Source: Hippopus hippopus (taxonomy: Eukaryota; Mollusca; Bivalvia; Cardiida; Cardiidae). Taken from it: a DNA stretch of 64,000 nucleotides. Position 1 is the stretch's first letter; each line of letters begins with the position of its first letter. Shown here one piece after another: positions 63,407 through 64,000 of the stretch. Made by a program: the position numbers and the translations under genes. Under the pieces are notes generated by a model, which saw nothing but the letters and a program-made list of their open reading frames with translations, made no database searches and was not told where the DNA came from. The stretch is taken from assembly GCA_946811185.2 (NCBI GenBank), contig OX328107.1, positions 24,449,587-24,513,586 on the forward strand. The letters are read 5' to 3'.

Positions 63407-64000
63407 GTGTACAGGGACAGACCAAGATTCAATAATCAGCTCCCAGTTATCAACACAGAAACCCTGATGAAACTCAAACAAAAGCATCGTGCTTGGATGA
63501 AATATCTACATTACAAAACAACAGAAAATTATGACAAATACAAATGCGCCCGTAATGTAGCAACAGCTGCGATCAAACAAGCAAAATATGGATATGAAAA
63601 GGACCTTGCTTTAAAATTAATTCACACAGCAAACCATTCTGGAAATATGTCAGGTCTAGAAGTAAAACAAAGTCTATGATTTGCTCAATAAAGGACGATG
63701 ACGATCATTACATAGAAACAGATTTTGAAAAGGCCAATATATTCAACCGTTACTTCGCAAGTCTATTTAAAGCAGAGTGTCCAGATGTCGAATTAGAAGA
63801 ACTACAGAAAAAGACAGTCGAAATCTTGGGTCAAACTACCATTACCATGAATGATGTTAAAAAAGCTTTAAATAACTTAAAACCTAATAAATCAGCAGGA
63901 CCAGACAATATTCATCCCAAATTCTTGATCGAATGCAGAGGAACTTTGCTACCCGATAACTAAAATTTTTAAAATATCATTAGAGAATTCGGAACTACCA
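63407..64000 (+). pseudogene. reverse transcriptase N-terminal part, cut by the window edge
   Basis: A linker region (QKHRAWMKYL, ATAAIKQAKYGYEKDL) leads to NLKPNKSAGPDNIHPKFL (about 63871-63926), the RT block typical of non-LTR elements. Frame shift near 63676 and stop at 63961. The catalytic YADD region lies outside the window. Confidence 0.85.

Larger units (their letters stand above)
61900..64000 (+). mobile_element. non-LTR retrotransposon (CR1/Jockey-like), decayed, runs off the window
   Basis: An ORF1-like remnant, an apurinic-type endonuclease and the start of a reverse transcriptase follow in order, broken by stops and frameshifts. The 5' limit is not certain. Confidence 0.85.

Overview
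The window looks like an intron-rich, AT-rich, repeat-packed animal nuclear genome, most likely a bivalve mollusc. The tRNA-headed SINEs, the abundant short palindromic inverted-repeat elements and the GGACGGAC-ending repeats suggest this; species is not determinable by eye. No prokaryotic organisation is present.

One host gene can be assembled with confidence. It is an ALDH3-family fatty aldehyde dehydrogenase on the minus strand, from an ATG at 61178 to a stop at 8649. I traced its constitutive exons, all with GT/AG borders and compatible phases. The longest form is 500 codons, carries the catalytic Cys (GQTC) and Glu (LELGGK), and ends in a hydrophobic membrane tail. Two parts of the gene are multiplied. 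Exon 11 exists as three copies (35719-35834, 35124-35239, 29132-29247), each exactly 116 nt and of identical phase, so only transcripts containing exactly one of the three stay in frame. The C-terminal exon exists as three alternatives: 21242-21344 and 19798-19897 each carry their own stop, while 17802-17937 splices to a last exon at 8649-8687 and encodes the membrane tail. Up to nine proteins could come from one locus.

The introns are filled with mobile DNA. The dominant family, called PAL-A here, is a ~228-bp element with TTAA-CCCTTTACCA termini and a long central hairpin, in roughly eighty full or partial copies by my manual count. PAL-B is ~212 bp, also has TTAA-CCCTT termini, and has a different hairpin. 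Both insert at TTAA, as shown by nested copies whose empty sites can be read. They are probably non-autonomous and moved by one piggyBac-like transposase (inference). MITE-C is a ~260-bp family with GAGCCATGCTCTG termini and a CAGGTCAGCCTG hairpin.

Other elements are a near-intact mariner (13537-14874), two decayed mariners back to back (30341-33033), a 1366-bp element whose long inverted repeats contain a satellite (23372-24737), a hAT-like insertion (54687-55766), a Harbinger-like MITE (36180-36679), a repeat with a ~165-bp internal tandem array (15949-17419), several tRNA-derived SINEs, and a decayed non-LTR retrotransposon at the right end (about 61900-64000, plus strand) next to the 5' end of the gene.

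Left of 8600 there is no recognisable gene, only repeats and unassigned AT-rich sequence.
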